From Pomphorhynchus laevis (Eukaryota > Acanthocephala > Palaeacanthocephala > Echinorhynchida > Pomphorhynchidae), in assembly GCA_012934845.2 (NCBI GenBank), contig WNNJ02001768.1, positions 1 to 64,000 on the forward strand: a DNA stretch of 64,000 nt, given 5' to 3'. Below the pieces are notes generated by a model. That model was given only the letters and a program-made list of their open reading frames with translations. It did no database searches and was not told the DNA's origin. Each line of letters opens with the position of its first letter. Position 1 is the stretch's first letter. Below are positions 61,973-64,000 of the stretch, piece after piece. Made by a program: the position numbers and the translations under genes.

Positions 61973-62716
61973 ATTGAATCCAGTGACAACAGCTGTGATT
62001 TCGTATAATCCAGGTAGCAGAGGCTTCCAATATCGCCTATTACTTGATTTGAATTGATAATTTGATTTGATTCTTTTGAATAGTCGAAAATCAATATTGA
62101 CCCTGCGTTGGCGTCTACTGCACATGTATGCTCATCCAGTTCAAAATATTTTGGCACCAATTCTTCGTTTGTTATACAAATTGTAAGAGGAGATTTGCGG
62201 CTCATTATGCTGGTATTCTGGACGTCAAACGTGTCCATGTTTATTCCCCTTATCACATTGGGCGCATCAGTAAAGCCACCTGCAACCACAACCTTCCCCA
62301 GTCCCTTTGTTTCTTCGCATGTCGTCATGACGCTGAAATTAAGAAATGGGCCTACCAGGCTAACAAGTCGGCTAGGTGAAATACCCGAGCTTAAGCAGTA
62401 GGCTGGGCAAAATCCAAATAATCGATCAGGTATTCGAATTCCTCTCTTCATTGACATAAGAAATACAGACATCACGATGTTGTGGCCCGCACTGTCCCCA
62501 GCAATCACAAAATTCTGTCCAGTCCAACCTTCACAATCAAAATTTATTAGGTTCGTTTTATTGCAAGGTTGTTCTATTCCGATAACGCTCGTCGTGGCCA
62601 CTACGCCCTCGTTCTCAGTGTTACTACTCTGTGTCACAAGTAAGCGTGTGGGGTATGAGGGTGTCTGTTTGATCGGGCTTTCATCTTTCCCAGTTTGAAA
62701 GTCGAGTACGCCTCCG
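61672..62716 (-). CDS. Chimeric ORF: hormone-sensitive-lipase fragment plus kelch-like stretch
   Basis: A candidate exon starts after an acceptor (CTTACATAG on the minus strand) at 62,716 and stays open to a stop at 61,672. Residues from 62,529 to 62,311 match hormone-sensitive lipase: GWTGQNFVIAGDSAGHN with the GxSxG nucleophile elbow, then RGIRIPDRLFGFCPAY and ISPSRLVSLVGPFLNFSV (mammalian HSL has ASPSRLLSLMDPLLPLSV). The HGGG oxyanion motif and the catalytic Asp and His are not in the frame, so it cannot be a working lipase alone. The following ~100 residues (GKVVVAGGFTDAPN, MDTFDVQNTS, ILIFDYSKESNQI) look like kelch-type or other beta-propeller blades. The tail is Lys/Glu/Ser-rich and duplicated. 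It lies antisense in the presumed UNC79 intron. Alternatives: exon of a nested gene, or captured gene pieces in a mobile element. Confidence 0.55.
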
Positions 62717-62719
62717 CTA

Positions 62720-63319
62720 TGTAAGATTCGAAGATAATTTATTAGAAATAAAAAATAAATAAAATTCATCAAATTTTCTTGAAAAGTAGAGAAATAATGA
62801 TGTCGTACCAATAATAATAGATTCAGAAAGTGTTTATAGGTCGACGGTAAAAAGTGGGATTTTGGAGTGGATAAAGTCGATTGTTGATAAATATCCAACA
62901 AACAGTGATCAAAAGAGCATACTTAGTATGCTCTTTCAGACCGTATAATGGTTTCTGTCTAGGCACTTCTTCACTGTATATGAACAGACTGTTGACGGCA
63001 GAAGTCTAACAACACTTTTAGATAGCACGTTCAGACTTTTCAGCACGCTTATAATGCTCCAAAGTCCAGACTTAGCCCGAGACAAAGTCGAAGACTGTTC
63101 CAAAATCCTTAGACTTACAATACACCCATATGTTTCCAAAGTCCAACAACACGCTTAGAGAAGCGATATGTCTAGGTGTGCTGGATTCGAAGTGTGTGTA
63201 GCATCAGGGAGTAACCGCTCAATTACGCATATCTCGTAGGCGTAGCAGATTACTAAGAGGATGGCTCCTATCGTTAAATATATGTAATAAAAGGATCAAA
63301 TCTACACGATCACGCATAT
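62720..63319. other. Flank of the chimeric ORF, no gene called
   Basis: Raised GC at 62,940-63,230. A 67-codon minus frame here has no recognisable similarity and no upstream HSL exon could be identified. Confidence 0.4.
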
Positions 63320-63367
63320 ACCGTGATCATCCTTGCATCATGTTTGTTGCCAAAATGTGTGAAGTTT
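63320..63367 (+). repeat. 48-bp direct repeat, right
   Basis: Partner of 61,220-61,267. It continues into a small tandem repeat (TTTGTGTCGTTATGTGTG, TTTGTGTCATAATGTGTT, TTTGTCATTATGTGTAG) to 63,428. Confidence 0.9.
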
Positions 63368-63519
63368 GTGTCGTTATGTGTGCAATTTTTGTGTCATAAT
63401 GTGTTAAACTTTTGTCATTATGTGTAGAATCTGTTATTTTTGTAATATTACAAAATTATTAATGCACTAATTGATGCACTAAATATATAATATACTAAAT
63501 TAATGCACTAAAGAAATTT

Positions 63520-63640
63520 CCTGTAATTATCTATAGATGCAAACAGAAGTTAGCGAAAAATCAAAAGATTTCCTCTGTTCTTTGATCCAGCTCTAAATAA
63601 TTCTTTATCAATAATGGATCATTATCAACTATTTTTTATA
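63520..63640 (+). repeat. Relative of the 32.4-kb foldback, single arm
   Basis: GATGCAAACAGAAGTTAGCG, CTTTGATCCAGCTCTAAATA and GGATCATTATCAACTATTTT. Confidence 0.75.
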
Positions 63641-64000
63641 AATTTATTATTTATTGATTGATTAATTAATTATTTATTTGAAGTTGTGCGTGATTTGCAG
63701 ACACCAAAATTCGTTGAAATTAAAGGAAGAATTTGTTGATATGCAAATAATACGATAATGTAAAAAAAATTTCAATGCATTAATACGATAATGCATTGAA
63801 AATACTTTTCAATGACACACTTTTTATTTATTTATTTTTTTAAATAAAAAATATTTATTGTAAATCAAATAAACACAAGACTTTCAAAGTCTTGTGTGGG
63901 CAACAGTAGAACAATCCCTAACGGGTCACAATTGAAATAAAAAATACACACACTTTTTATTAGAATAAATAACAATAAACAAATAAAATATCAGAACGTT
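63641..64000. other. AT-rich window end, nothing recognised
   Basis: Contains a small AAGACTTTCAAAGTCTT palindrome at 63,876-63,893. No UNC79 exon found. Confidence 0.4.

Overview
The window is animal nuclear DNA: strongly AT-rich, with spliced exons, long introns and heavy loads of non-LTR retrotransposons, Penelope-like elements (PLEs) and one IS630/Tc1-type DNA transposon. The host gene I can identify best is an orthologue of UNC79, a partner of the NALCN sodium-leak channel, which points to a bilaterian or cnidarian-grade animal. Its protein is clearly diverged from the vertebrate sequence and somewhat closer to insect UNC79, so a fast-evolving invertebrate is likely. I cannot name the phylum.

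Layout, left to right. 1-10 kb is AT-rich with PLE fragments and a 3.5-kb RTE-type LINE sitting inside a PLE terminal repeat. At 10.08-10.36 kb there is an orphan last exon of an unrecognised host gene. At 11.6-16.5 kb three elements are nested: PLE terminal repeat, then an L2-like LINE, then an RTE-like LINE. At 18-22.3 kb lies a nearly full CR1-type LINE with two ORFs and a (TAA)n tail. It abuts, tail to tail, a decayed second RTE family (22.3-24.9 kb, minus). A 5'-truncated L2-like LINE with a 648-codon frame follows (24.9-27.2 kb, minus).

From 28,567 to at least 57,649 (plus strand) I reconstruct nine coding exons of UNC79 with matching splice phases (302 codons in all). The gene continues past the window. 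Its introns hold a PLE copy with a long reverse-transcriptase frame and a hammerhead-type ribozyme motif upstream of it, a fossil LTR-element block, a second PLE family inserted in a LINE, a 1.63-kb IS630/Tc1-like transposon whose inverted repeats are arrays of ten 22-bp units, a perfect 66-bp palindrome, and a 1.1-kb minisatellite.

The right end (58-64 kb, presumably still inside a UNC79 intron) has a head-to-tail array of PLE 3' ends. It also has an antisense chimeric ORF joining a hormone-sensitive-lipase fragment to a kelch-like stretch, framed by a 48-bp direct repeat.

The most interesting unexplained signal is the PLE terminal repeat (called PTR here), present in more than twenty full or partial copies in both orientations. 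Copies keep two RNA stems by compensatory base changes, and the stem order resembles the crossed pairing of small self-cleaving ribozymes.
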